A DNA stretch of 7,771 bases from Clostridia bacterium (GCA_017452215.1 JAFTMU010000174.1:1-7771); one strand, 5' to 3'; shown: positions 1-5,870, counted from the stretch's first letter. Notes: generated by a model not told the origin, from the letters alone. Translations and numbers: made by a program.

Positions 1-1
1 A

Positions 2-358
2 AACTACGCCGTTGTCAATTTTGTTTATCCCGATTGTGCCGTTTCCATTGAGACGGGTTGGTATAACGCCGATATTCCCTTCACTGCGGATTTCAAGGCA
101 GTGTTTGAAAACGGCTATCTCATCTGCAATGGTGAAGGCAATCTGTTGGATTGCGGTACCCCCGTTGAATTTAACAACACCGAAAAAATTGCCGAAACAG
201 GTATCAATCTCTCCAACGTAGACGGCTACGATGCAGAGATCCTGCATTTCATCGAGTGCGTGGAAAAGGATCAGAACTCCTCCATCGTAACTCCCGAAAG
301 CAGCGCCAAGACCATTTCCTTGATAGAGAAGATCAAGGCTACCCTGGTTCGGGTATAA
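2..358 (+). CDS. Gfo/Idh/MocA family oxidoreductase, C-terminal part (5' end outside window)
   Basis: The reading frame is open from base 2 and ends at TAA 356-358, giving the last 118 residues of a protein. The identification comes from its gap-free alignment to the C-terminal 118 residues of the next gene (about 89 of 118 identical by hand count), which is a full-length Gfo/Idh/MocA dehydrogenase. The visible part is the C-terminal alpha/beta domain that shapes the substrate pocket and oligomer interface. The Rossmann domain and catalytic Lys lie upstream of the window. Conserved blocks shared with the paralogue include ETGWYNADIPFTADFKAVFE and IAETGINLSNVDG. By family knowledge it should be an NAD(P)-dependent, cytoplasmic sugar or polyol dehydrogenase; the substrate is unknown. 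It is co-oriented with the paralogue and 9 nt from it, so they are probably co-transcribed. Confidence 0.88.
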   Translation, partial: NYAVVNFVYPDCAVSIETGWYNADIPFTADFKAVFENGYLICNGEGNLLDCGTPVEFNNTEKIAETGINLSNVDGYDAEILHFIECVEKDQNSSIVTPESSAKTISLIEKIKATLVRV

Positions 359-367
359 CCAGAAGAA

Positions 368-1339
368 GTGAAAATTGCAATCGTCGGAGTCGGCGGTATG
401 GGTACCGTCCACTTCAATATTTACAAAAAGCTCGAAAACGTCGATTTTGTTGCCGCTTGCGACGTCCGCTTGGAGATGCTCAAGGAAAAGGCGGGTAAAA
501 ATTCTCCTGTTCGTCTGTATGCAGACTACGAGGAGATGCTTCAAAAGGAAAAGCCGGATATTGTAGATATCTGCACCCCCACCTACCTCCACGCCGAGCA
601 AGCCATCATGGCAATGGAAAGCGGCTCCCACGTGCTCTCCGAAAAGCCCATGGCTCTCTCCTCCGCCGACTGTGATAAGATCCTTGCCGCTATGAACAAA
701 ACCGGTAAGCACTATATGACGGCACAGGTGGTTCGCTTTATGAACGCTTACGCCTACTTAAGGGATGTTATCGAAAGCAAAAAATACGGCAAGTTGGAAA
801 GTCTCACCATGCGCCGCTTCGGACGCACACCCCGTTGGAAATGGAACAATTGGATGATGGAAAAAGCCCTGAGCGGGCACGTTACCATGGACGTCATGCT
901 CCATGACGTGGATTTTGTGCAAAGCGTGCTTGGAGACCCCCTCACTATCAGCGGCATCTACAGGGAAATGCAGGAAAACACCAACTACGCCTTCGTCAAC
1001 TTCACCTATCCGGATTGCGCCGTTTCCATGGAAACAGGCTGGTATAATGCAGATATTCCCTTCACTGCGGATTTCAAGGCAGTGTTTGAAAACGGATATC
1101 TGTGCCTCAATGATAAAAAGCAACTTCTGGATTGCGGTACGGTAGTGGAATTCGATAACTCCGGGGTCATTGCGGAAACCGGCATCAACCTCTCCAATGT
1201 AGACGGCTTCGATACCGAAATTCTCCATTTCATCGACTGCGTGGAAAAGGATCAAAACTCCCCTGTCGTCCCTCCCGAGAGCAGTGCGAAAACCGTCACA
1301 ATAATGGAAAAGATCATCAATTCTCTCACCAAAGTATAA
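368..1339 (+). CDS. Gfo/Idh/MocA family NAD(P)-dependent oxidoreductase
   Basis: This 323-residue protein has a usual length for the family. The N-terminal Rossmann fold starts at once with the dinucleotide-binding motif GVGGMG (residues 7-12). The family EKP motif is at 92-94, with K93 the expected catalytic Lys, and a D175-x3-H179-D pair matches the second catalytic motif. The C-terminal domain runs from about 125 to 323. It is expected to oxidise a hydroxyl of a sugar, inositol or glycoside using NAD(P). GTG at 368 is chosen as start because it gives the canonical MKIAIVGVGG opening; the next in-frame ATG (398-400, residue 11) would cut into the nucleotide-binding loop. The Shine-Dalgarno is weak and very close (AGAAG, 361-365), so translation may be coupled to the upstream paralogue, whose stop is 9 nt away. 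The C-terminal half is a near copy of that upstream gene. Confidence 0.93.
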   Translation: MKIAIVGVGGMGTVHFNIYKKLENVDFVAACDVRLEMLKEKAGKNSPVRLYADYEEMLQKEKPDIVDICTPTYLHAEQAIMAMESGSHVLSEKPMALSSADCDKILAAMNKTGKHYMTAQVVRFMNAYAYLRDVIESKKYGKLESLTMRRFGRTPRWKWNNWMMEKALSGHVTMDVMLHDVDFVQSVLGDPLTISGIYREMQENTNYAFVNFTYPDCAVSMETGWYNADIPFTADFKAVFENGYLCLNDKKQLLDCGTVVEFDNSGVIAETGINLSNVDGFDTEILHFIDCVEKDQNSPVVPPESSAKTVTIMEKIINSLTKV

Positions 1340-1351
1340 AGGAAAACGATC

Positions 1352-2224
1352 ATGAAATTAAGCATGTACTCCAACTTTATGAGGATCATGAAGCAGCACG
1401 GCATCGAATATGCCGCAAGCTACGCTAAAAATCAAGGCTTTTCCGGAGTCGAGCTGATCCTCGGCTTTGAATCGGATGCCATTCGTGACACCGATCACGC
1501 CAAGGAAATCAAGCAGGTGCTGGACCGTCACGGGCTTGAGGTCAGCTGCTTCTCTGCAGCGGGAGATGTTTATACCAAGGGAGCAGATATGACAAAGGAA
1601 TCTCCCGCCGTCAGTCGGCTCTGTCGCATCGCAGACATCGCAAGCGTTTTGGAGTCTCCCTTCCTGCACCATACCGTTGTCCTCAATTGGATCCCCAAAA
1701 AGCATATCGGCATGCCTCCCTTTGAGGAAATTCTCGATTATCTGGTGGAAAACTGCACCAAGGTAGCAAAGCATTGCAAAGCGCTTGGCATCACCGTCCT
1801 CTACGAGCCCCAGGGACTGTATGTCAACGGCCTCAAGCAGCTGGGAAGATTTTACGGGGAAATGAAGAAAAGGAACGATAACGTCGGTCTTTGCGGCGAC
1901 ATCGGAAATATTCTTTTCGTGGACGAATCCCCCGTTGATTTTTACAACCAATTCTCCAAGGAATTCCGTCACGTGCACTTAAAGGATTACCGTTCCCCTG
2001 CCGACGGTGAGAGCGGAGAATATAACGTCACCCCCGGCGGTATGCGCTTACAGGAAACGCTCCTGGGCACTGGAATCATCGATATTGACACCTGCGTCGA
2101 TATCCTTAAAAAAAGCGGATACGACGGCTATATTTCCCTGGAAAATACATACTCGGATGAGAAGCTGGATGCCTGCTACGCTCAGGATATCTCTACCGTC
2201 CGCCAATATTTTGATTTTCAATAA
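1352..2224 (+). CDS. Sugar phosphate isomerase/epimerase family TIM-barrel protein (AP endonuclease 2-like)
   Basis: This 290-residue protein has the hallmarks of the xylose isomerase-like TIM-barrel superfamily. An early GVEL strand lies at 32-35, a glutamate after a beta strand at YEPQG (E152), an aspartate in CGDIGN (D183), a histidine in the HVHLKD block (H209, with K211 and D212) and a final glutamate in SLEN (E264). These acidic and His residues are the expected divalent-metal ligands. Members isomerise, epimerise, dehydrate or hydrolyse keto sugars and inositol derivatives; which of these applies is not visible. AAAGGA (1338-1343) overlaps the stop codon of the preceding dehydrogenase and lies 8 nt before this ATG, so the two are in one operon. 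Sharing an operon with dehydrogenases suggests it acts on their keto product. There is no signal peptide, so it is cytoplasmic. Confidence 0.88.
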   Translation: MKLSMYSNFMRIMKQHGIEYAASYAKNQGFSGVELILGFESDAIRDTDHAKEIKQVLDRHGLEVSCFSAAGDVYTKGADMTKESPAVSRLCRIADIASVLESPFLHHTVVLNWIPKKHIGMPPFEEILDYLVENCTKVAKHCKALGITVLYEPQGLYVNGLKQLGRFYGEMKKRNDNVGLCGDIGNILFVDESPVDFYNQFSKEFRHVHLKDYRSPADGESGEYNVTPGGMRLQETLLGTGIIDIDTCVDILKKSGYDGYISLENTYSDEKLDACYAQDISTVRQYFDFQ

Positions 2225-2245
2225 ATAAGAAAGAAGGTAACCCTT

Positions 2246-3064
2246 ATGAAGCTTGGTACTCTCGTGGTTTTGACAAACACAACCCCCATTGAAGAAAAAA
2301 TACAGCGAGTTCACGATCTCGGATTTGAATATTGCCAGATCTCCTGCTGGGATATGTCCCTTTACACCGACGAAATGGCAGAGCGCATTCTGAAAGCGTT
2401 GGAGCAATACCACGTAAAGATCTCTACCCTGTGGTGCGGCTGGTCCGGTAAGGGCATATGGAACTTTTACGAAGGACCTCTGACCCTCGGTCTTGTGCCT
2501 GTGGCATCCCGCTGGGCAAGAATGAAAGACCTTATGACAGGCTCGGATTTCGGTAAAAAGCTGGGTGTGACCCAGATCGCAACCCACGCAGGCTTTTTGC
2601 CCGAGGACCCCAACAGCCAGACCTATAAGGAGGTCGTATGTGCGCTCCGTGAGGTAGCAAACCACTGCAAGGAAAACGGACAGCTCTTCCTCTTTGAAAC
2701 GGGACAGGAGACCCCCACCACCCTCAAGCGCACCATCGAGGATATCGGACTTGACAATTTGGGCATCAATCTGGACCCTGCAAACCTGATCCTGTACGGC
2801 AAGGCAAACCCCATCGATGCCTTGGATACCTTCGGCGAATACGTCCGTGACGTCCACGCCAAGGACGGAAACTATCCCACCAACGGTCACGATCTCGGCG
2901 AGGAAACGCCCTTGGGCGAGGGTAAGGTCAACTTCCCCGCCTTCGTCAAAAAGCTCAAGGAGGTGGGCTACGACGGCACCCTCACCATCGAGCGTGAGGT
3001 CAGCGGTGAAAAGCAGCTCACCGATATTCTCAACGCAAAGGCGCTTTTAGAGCAGCATATCTGA
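2246..3064 (+). CDS. Second sugar phosphate isomerase/epimerase family TIM-barrel protein
   Basis: This 272-residue TIM-barrel protein belongs to the same superfamily as its upstream neighbour but is clearly a different subfamily, with little similarity outside the metal-site motifs. Expected metal ligands are E151 (LFLFETGQE), D177 (NLDPANLILYG, a very typical family block), H204 (RDVHAKDG) and E249 (TIERE); H114 (THAGF) is another likely active-site residue. Likely roles are isomerisation, epimerisation or cleavage of a keto sugar or inositol intermediate in the cytoplasm. A good Shine-Dalgarno AGAAGG (2232-2237) sits 8 nt before the ATG, and 21 nt separate it from the upstream stop. It is the last gene of the operon; a strong terminator begins 16 nt after its stop. 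The exact substrate cannot be deduced. Confidence 0.88.
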   Translation: MKLGTLVVLTNTTPIEEKIQRVHDLGFEYCQISCWDMSLYTDEMAERILKALEQYHVKISTLWCGWSGKGIWNFYEGPLTLGLVPVASRWARMKDLMTGSDFGKKLGVTQIATHAGFLPEDPNSQTYKEVVCALREVANHCKENGQLFLFETGQETPTTLKRTIEDIGLDNLGINLDPANLILYGKANPIDALDTFGEYVRDVHAKDGNYPTNGHDLGEETPLGEGKVNFPAFVKKLKEVGYDGTLTIEREVSGEKQLTDILNAKALLEQHI

Positions 3065-3079
3065 CCTTCATTATTTATT

Positions 3080-3114
3080 GGGGCTGAGTCAACGATTCAG
3101 CCCCTTACTTTTTT
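3080..3114 (+). terminator. Rho-independent terminator ending the sugar operon
   Basis: GGGGCTGAGTC (3080-3090) pairs with GATTCAGCCCC (3094-3104): 11 bp with one G-T wobble and a 3-nt loop. The run TTACTTTTTT follows directly. It lies 16 nt after the stop of the last isomerase gene and closes the operon. Confidence 0.9.
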
Positions 3115-3144
3115 GCTTCCTTTTTTGTTTCCTTTTTTCTTCTC

Positions 3145-3176
3145 TTGCATATTCTGTATATCCGACGCATAAGAAT
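3145..3176 (+). promoter_or_regulatory. Possible sporulation (sigma-E-like) promoter of spoIIIAH
   Basis: GCATATT (3147-3153) matches the -35 consensus of sigma-E promoters known from Bacillus subtilis. After 14 nt comes CATAAGAAT (3168-3176), a partial match to the -10 consensus CATACAAT (CATA is kept, the rest is loose). The same bases can be read as a weak sigma-A promoter (TTGCAT at 3145-3150, 17 nt, CATAAG), so the assignment is ambiguous. The placement between the upstream terminator and the spoIIIAH ribosome binding site fits a gene with its own promoter. Confidence 0.4.
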
Positions 3177-3206
3177 GTACCACAGAAATACAGGAGGATC
3201 ATACTC

Positions 3207-3821
3207 ATGAAAAAGCAATCTACCGAATTAACCGAAGTAAGGCTGCCCAACAAACTCAAAGCGATCGTAGAAAAGATAGGAAAAAGAAACATCATCATCG
3301 CCTCCGCTGTTCTTCTCATCGGCGTCGCAGTGTGGCTCAATTTCCTGCTCTTTGCATCTCCAAACGCAAACGACGGATACGACGGCTACGACAAGCCCAG
3401 CGGAAGCATTTCCGACGATCTGAACAACAACGATCAAGCAGGCTCCGACACCACCGACAAGGATTCCGACGCCAACAGCTCCTACTTCTCCGCCACACAG
3501 GTCTCCCGTCAAAGAGCGAGAGACGAAGCGCTCGAGGTACTGCAATCGGTGGTAGACAATCCCGAGGCGACCGAGGCTGTCAAGACCGAGGCGCTTGCCG
3601 AGATCTCTGCTATTGCAGATGAGATCCAAAAGGAATCCAACATCGAGTCCCTCATCACCGCAAAGGGCTTTGACGAATGCGTAGCCGTTCTCAACGGAGA
3701 CACTGCCAGCATCGTGGTCAGCGCCAAAGAGCTCCAAGCGGCACAGATCGCACAGATCAACGCCATCGTGTACGAGCAAACGGGCATTACCCCCTCCGGC
3801 ATTACGATCATCAATAAATAA
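3207..3821 (+). CDS. spoIIIAH: Stage III sporulation protein AH (SpoIIIAH family)
   Basis: This 204-residue bitopic membrane protein is close to the B. subtilis SpoIIIAH length. It has a short basic cytoplasmic tail, one membrane span (about residues 28-50), an Asp/Gly/Ser-rich linker (about 53-92) and a C-terminal domain (about 93-204). The blocks YFSATQVSRQRARDEALEVL and KESNIESLITAKGFDECV are characteristic of the family. In B. subtilis, SpoIIIAH sits in the mother-cell membrane and binds forespore SpoIIQ to build the intercellular feeding channel during engulfment. ATG 3207 is chosen because AGGAGG (3192-3197) precedes it by 9 nt; the longer in-frame reading starting at 3078 runs through the upstream terminator. 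It normally ends the eight-gene spoIIIA operon, but here it stands alone between a sugar operon and a convergent trpB. The family call is firm; the function in this organism is inferred. Confidence 0.92.
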   Translation: MKKQSTELTEVRLPNKLKAIVEKIGKRNIIIASAVLLIGVAVWLNFLLFASPNANDGYDGYDKPSGSISDDLNNNDQAGSDTTDKDSDANSSYFSATQVSRQRARDEALEVLQSVVDNPEATEAVKTEALAEISAIADEIQKESNIESLITAKGFDECVAVLNGDTASIVVSAKELQAAQIAQINAIVYEQTGITPSGITIINK

Positions 3822-3830
3822 CAACGTCAA

Positions 3831-3881
3831 AGGGGGGTGTCTCAAATGCGTTTCGCATTTGGTCGACCCCCCCTGGTTTTT
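3831..3881 (+). terminator. Terminator-like hairpin after spoIIIAH
   Basis: An outer stem AGGGGGGT (3831-3838) against ACCCCCCCT (3866-3874, one extra C) encloses a perfect 8-bp inner hairpin, CAAATGCG (3843-3850) with CGCATTTG (3854-3861) and loop TTT. TGGTTTTT follows (3874-3881). It starts 9 nt after the spoIIIAH stop codon. Confidence 0.6.
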
Positions 3882-3884
3882 GCT

Positions 3885-3907
3885 TTGCGGCTTGACGCCG
3901 CAATTTT
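3885..3907 (+). other. Small GC-rich hairpin inside the intergenic element
   Basis: TTGCGGC (3885-3891) pairs perfectly with GCCGCAA (3897-3903) around a 5-nt loop, and TTTT follows (3904-3907). It is the second of four hairpins between spoIIIAH and trpB. It may be a minor terminator or part of the repeat's fold. Confidence 0.5.
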
Positions 3908-3965
3908 CGTCCATAATTTGACCGTATTTGATCGTACTTGCAAACGAAAAACGCAAATTCCCGGC

Positions 3966-3994
3966 GCAAAAAAGCCTACCGTCGGCTTTTTTGC
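3966..3994. terminator. Bidirectional terminator hairpin
   Basis: GCAAAAAAGCC (3966-3976) pairs with GGCTTTTTTGC (3984-3994), 11 bp with a 7-nt loop. The A-tract and T-tract lie within the stem, so either strand gives a GC stem followed by six U. It lies 56 nt past the trpB stop on the minus strand and is the likeliest terminator for that gene. Confidence 0.65.
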
Positions 3995-3996
3995 AC

Positions 3997-4037
3997 AAGG
4001 GGCTGTCTCAAATTTGCAATTTGAGACAGCCCCTTTT
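3997..4037. terminator. Long perfect hairpin between convergent spoIIIAH and trpB
   Basis: AAGGGGCTGTCTCAAATT (3997-4014) and its exact complement (4018-4035) form an 18-bp perfect stem with loop TGC, followed on the plus strand by TTC. It lies 12 nt past the trpB stop codon (minus strand). The U-tract is better on the plus strand. The length and perfection of the stem are unusual for a simple terminator, and it forms the right end of the repeat-bounded element. Confidence 0.7.
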
Positions 4038-4049
4038 CTAAATATTCTG

Positions 4050-5423
4050 TTATCCGATATTGGGAATCTTGGAAAGCCCCGCCTCAATCTCCTCATCTGT
4101 GGGAGTGTAGTCGGTCATTTTTCCGTCGTGGAACTTTTCATAGGACATCATATCAAAGTATCCCGTTCCCGTAAGTCCGAATACGATGGTCTTTTCTTCC
4201 CCGGTCTCACGGCACTTGATCGCCTCGTCCATGGCAACACGAATGGCGTGGGCGCTTTCGGGTGCAGGCAAAATTCCCTCAATACGAGCGAAATATTCCG
4301 CCGCCTCAAACACCTCGGTCTGCTTCACACTGCGTGCCTCCATAATACCCTGGTCGTACAGCTCGGAAAGAGTGGAGCTCATACCATGATAGCGCAAGCC
4401 TCCCGCATGGGTCGCCGCAGGAATAAAGCCGCTGCCCAGGGTGTACATCTTTGCCAGGGGGCAGATGCGTCCCGTGTCGCAGTAGTCATATACGTATTTT
4501 CCACGGGTGAGGGAGGGACAGCTCTTGGGCTCTACCGCAATAAACTGGTACTTCGCCTCTCCACGCAGCTGCTCTCCAACAAAGGGAGCAATCAAGCCCC
4601 CAAGATTCGAGCCACCGCCGGCGCAGCCGATGATAATATCCGCCTTAATGCCGTATTTGTCAAGAGCTGCATTGGTTTCAAGTCCGATCACCGATTGGTG
4701 CAGCATGACTTGAGAGAGCACGCTTCCCAGCACGTAGCGGTATCCCTCTCTCGAGGTTGCCGCCTCAACTGCCTCGGAGATGGCACAGCCAAGACTTCCC
4801 GACGTTCCGGGGAACTCGGCAAGGATCTGGCGACCGATCGCCGTGGTGGTGGAGGGAGAGGGCGTAACGTCAGCGCCGTAGGTACGCATCACCTCACGGC
4901 GGAAGGGCTTCAACTCATAGGAGGACTTTACCATGAACACCTTGCAATCCAAGCCGAAATAGGAGCACGCCATAGAAAGTGCCGTTCCCCACTGACCCGC
5001 ACCGGTTTCGGTGGTAACGCCGGTCAAGCCCTGCTGCTTTGCATAATACGCCTGGGCAATGGCAGAATTGAGCTTGTGGCTTCCGCTGGTGTTGTTACCC
5101 TCAAACTTGTAGTAGATGTGTGCGGGAGTGCCCAGCTTCTTTTCCAGGCAGTACGCCCGTACCAGAGGTGCGGGACGGTACATTTTGTAAAAATCACGGA
5201 TCTCTCCCGGGATCGGGATCCATGCATCGGTATCGTTCAATTCCTGACGGGAGAGCTCCTCACAGAACACTCGGGACAGTGCCTCCACCGTCATCGGCTT
5301 TCCCGTTGCGGGATCCAGAAGCGGTGCAGGCTTCTTTTTCATATCTGCACGGACGTTATACCATTCCTTGGGCATCTCGCTTTCTTCCAGATAGATCTTG
5401 TAAGGAATTTCCTTGTTTGCCAT
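4050..5423 (-). CDS. trpB: TrpB2-type tryptophan synthase beta chain (TrpB-like PLP enzyme)
   Basis: This 457-residue fold-type II PLP enzyme is longer than classical TrpB (about 400) and has the N-terminal extension typical of the TrpB2 branch. The PLP lysine is K117 in NNTSGSHKLNSA. The catalytic Glu lies in TETGAGQWG (E139), where classical TrpB has GAGQHG; the Trp after Gln is a TrpB2 feature. The PLP phosphate loop is CAGGGSN (267-273) and the C-terminal glycine loop is GLTGTGYFD. The reaction is L-serine plus indole to L-tryptophan. No trpA or other trp gene adjoins it, so indole may come from elsewhere in the cell or from outside (inference). The start is supported by GAGGAGT (5437-5431) 7 nt before the ATG. 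A Trp-specific T-box leader precedes it, which independently supports a tryptophan role. It converges on spoIIIAH. Confidence 0.93.
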   Translation of the reverse strand: MANKEIPYKIYLEESEMPKEWYNVRADMKKKPAPLLDPATGKPMTVEALSRVFCEELSRQELNDTDAWIPIPGEIRDFYKMYRPAPLVRAYCLEKKLGTPAHIYYKFEGNNTSGSHKLNSAIAQAYYAKQQGLTGVTTETGAGQWGTALSMACSYFGLDCKVFMVKSSYELKPFRREVMRTYGADVTPSPSTTTAIGRQILAEFPGTSGSLGCAISEAVEAATSREGYRYVLGSVLSQVMLHQSVIGLETNAALDKYGIKADIIIGCAGGGSNLGGLIAPFVGEQLRGEAKYQFIAVEPKSCPSLTRGKYVYDYCDTGRICPLAKMYTLGSGFIPAATHAGGLRYHGMSSTLSELYDQGIMEARSVKQTEVFEAAEYFARIEGILPAPESAHAIRVAMDEAIKCRETGEEKTIVFGLTGTGYFDMMSYEKFHDGKMTDYTPTDEEIEAGLSKIPNIG

Positions 5424-5450
5424 TGTAATAACTCCTCTCGGCTAAAAATT

Positions 5451-5490
5451 AAAACAAAAACGCCCCATTATCCTGTGGATAATAGGGACG
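5451..5490 (-). terminator. T-box attenuator terminator
   Basis: Read on the minus strand, ATTATCC pairs with GGATAAT around loop ACA. The stem extends through CCC/GGG and CG/CG with one bulge, and TTTTTGTTTTAATTTTT follows. It directly follows the T-box sequence, whose pairing with uncharged tRNA would favour the alternative antiterminator. Confidence 0.85.
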
Positions 5491-5715
5491 AACGAATTCG
5501 TGGTGCCACCCTGATTGAGACGTGCAGTCTCCTCTCACTGCATACTGACATATGCGCCGCTCTGTAACGGGAGCGTTCCCGTCGAAGCCTACTCCTTTTG
5601 TTTCGGTTCGCCCTCAAAAGCCCATTCACAAAGCCGTCCTTACCGCAATCCCACCGCCTGCGGCTCTCTGAAAAGCACGTTTCCTTGCTACTTCTCTTTC
5701 TCGTCGGTTTTTGTT
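5451..5715 (-). promoter_or_regulatory. T-box riboswitch, tryptophan-specific, controlling trpB
   Basis: On the minus strand the leader shows the T-box sequence AGGGTGGCACCACG (5512-5499), preceded by a small stem III hairpin (GAGAC/GTCTC, 5531-5517) and followed by an intrinsic terminator. Stem I starts near 5700 with a GAGAAGTAG block. Its 3' side carries GTGAA-TGG-GCTTTTGAG, the usual context of the specifier codon, which here reads TGG (5624-5622), tryptophan. The acceptor-binding bulge is TGGC (5508-5505); its C would pair with a G discriminator base, as tRNA-Trp has in known bacteria. Both readouts agree on tRNA-Trp. Uncharged tRNA-Trp should therefore stabilise the antiterminator and switch trpB on during Trp starvation. 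The exact transcription start is estimated from the promoter. Confidence 0.92.
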
Positions 5716-5721
5716 TTTAAC

Positions 5722-5750
5722 AGTATACCGCACTTTTTCCCCTTTGTCAT
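5722..5750 (-). promoter_or_regulatory. Sigma-A promoter of the T-box/trpB unit
   Basis: On the minus strand, ATGACA (5750-5745) is separated by 17 nt from TATACT (5727-5722), each 5/6 to consensus. Transcription would start near 5715, just before T-box stem I. Confidence 0.8.
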
Positions 5751-5790
5751 TAGCTTTTTCGATTTTTTCTTCGGTTTTTTAAAAAAAGGA

Positions 5791-5819
5791 TTGCATCGTT
5801 TCCAAAAATGTGCTATAAT
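5791..5819 (+). promoter_or_regulatory. Sigma-A promoter of the galactokinase gene
   Basis: TTGCAT (5791-5796), a 17-nt spacer and a perfect TATAAT (5814-5819) preceded by TGC (extended -10). An A/T-rich stretch (5761-5787) just upstream could act as an UP element. The expected start is near 5826, downstream of the in-frame ATG at 5808, which rules out that codon as the translation start. Confidence 0.85.
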
Positions 5820-5870
5820 GAAAAAAGTAAAAAAACAATTTTTATCTGTACGGAAAGGAATCCAATCTTC

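Larger units (their letters stand above)
3831..4035. repeat. Hairpin-rich intergenic element with terminal inverted repeats (MITE/REP-like candidate)
   Basis: The left end AGGGGGGTGTCTCAAAT (3831-3847) and the reverse complement of the right end, AAGGGGCTGTCTCAAAT (4035-4019), match at 15 of 17 positions, so the ~205-bp segment is bounded by terminal inverted repeats. Each end also lies in its own hairpin, with two further hairpins between (3885-3903 and 3966-3994). No gene is seen inside and no clear target-site duplication flanks it. It fills almost the whole space between the stop codons of spoIIIAH and the convergent trpB. It could be a non-autonomous mobile element, a genome-wide repeat, or stacked terminators that happen to share sequence. 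Confidence 0.45.

Noticed and set aside
2048..2890. A 280-codon minus-strand open frame spanning the junction of the two isomerase genes
   Set aside because: It is antisense to two well-supported genes and to their intergenic ribosome binding site, with no family resemblance.
3078..3206. N-terminal extension of spoIIIAH by 43 residues
   Set aside because: It would begin before the upstream terminator stem and run through its U-tract; the strong AGGAGG at 3192-3197 points to ATG 3207, which also gives the normal SpoIIIAH length.
3831..4035. CRISPR array or encoded small RNA in the hairpin cluster
   Set aside because: The hairpins are of different sequence and unequal spacing, with no regular repeat-spacer pattern. 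No distinct promoter for a small RNA is visible, so a repeat element or terminators is the simpler reading.
3837..5567. A 576-codon open frame on the plus strand opposite trpB
   Set aside because: It runs antisense to a clearly real TrpB2 gene, crosses the hairpin array and the T-box leader, and its translation is rich in Arg, Gly, His and Cys with no recognisable domain. It is a by-product of the codon usage of trpB.
5808..5870. N-terminal extension of the galactokinase by 21 residues
   Set aside because: The ATG at 5808 lies inside the promoter, upstream of the -10 box; ATG 5871 has an AAAGGA site and gives a normal family start.
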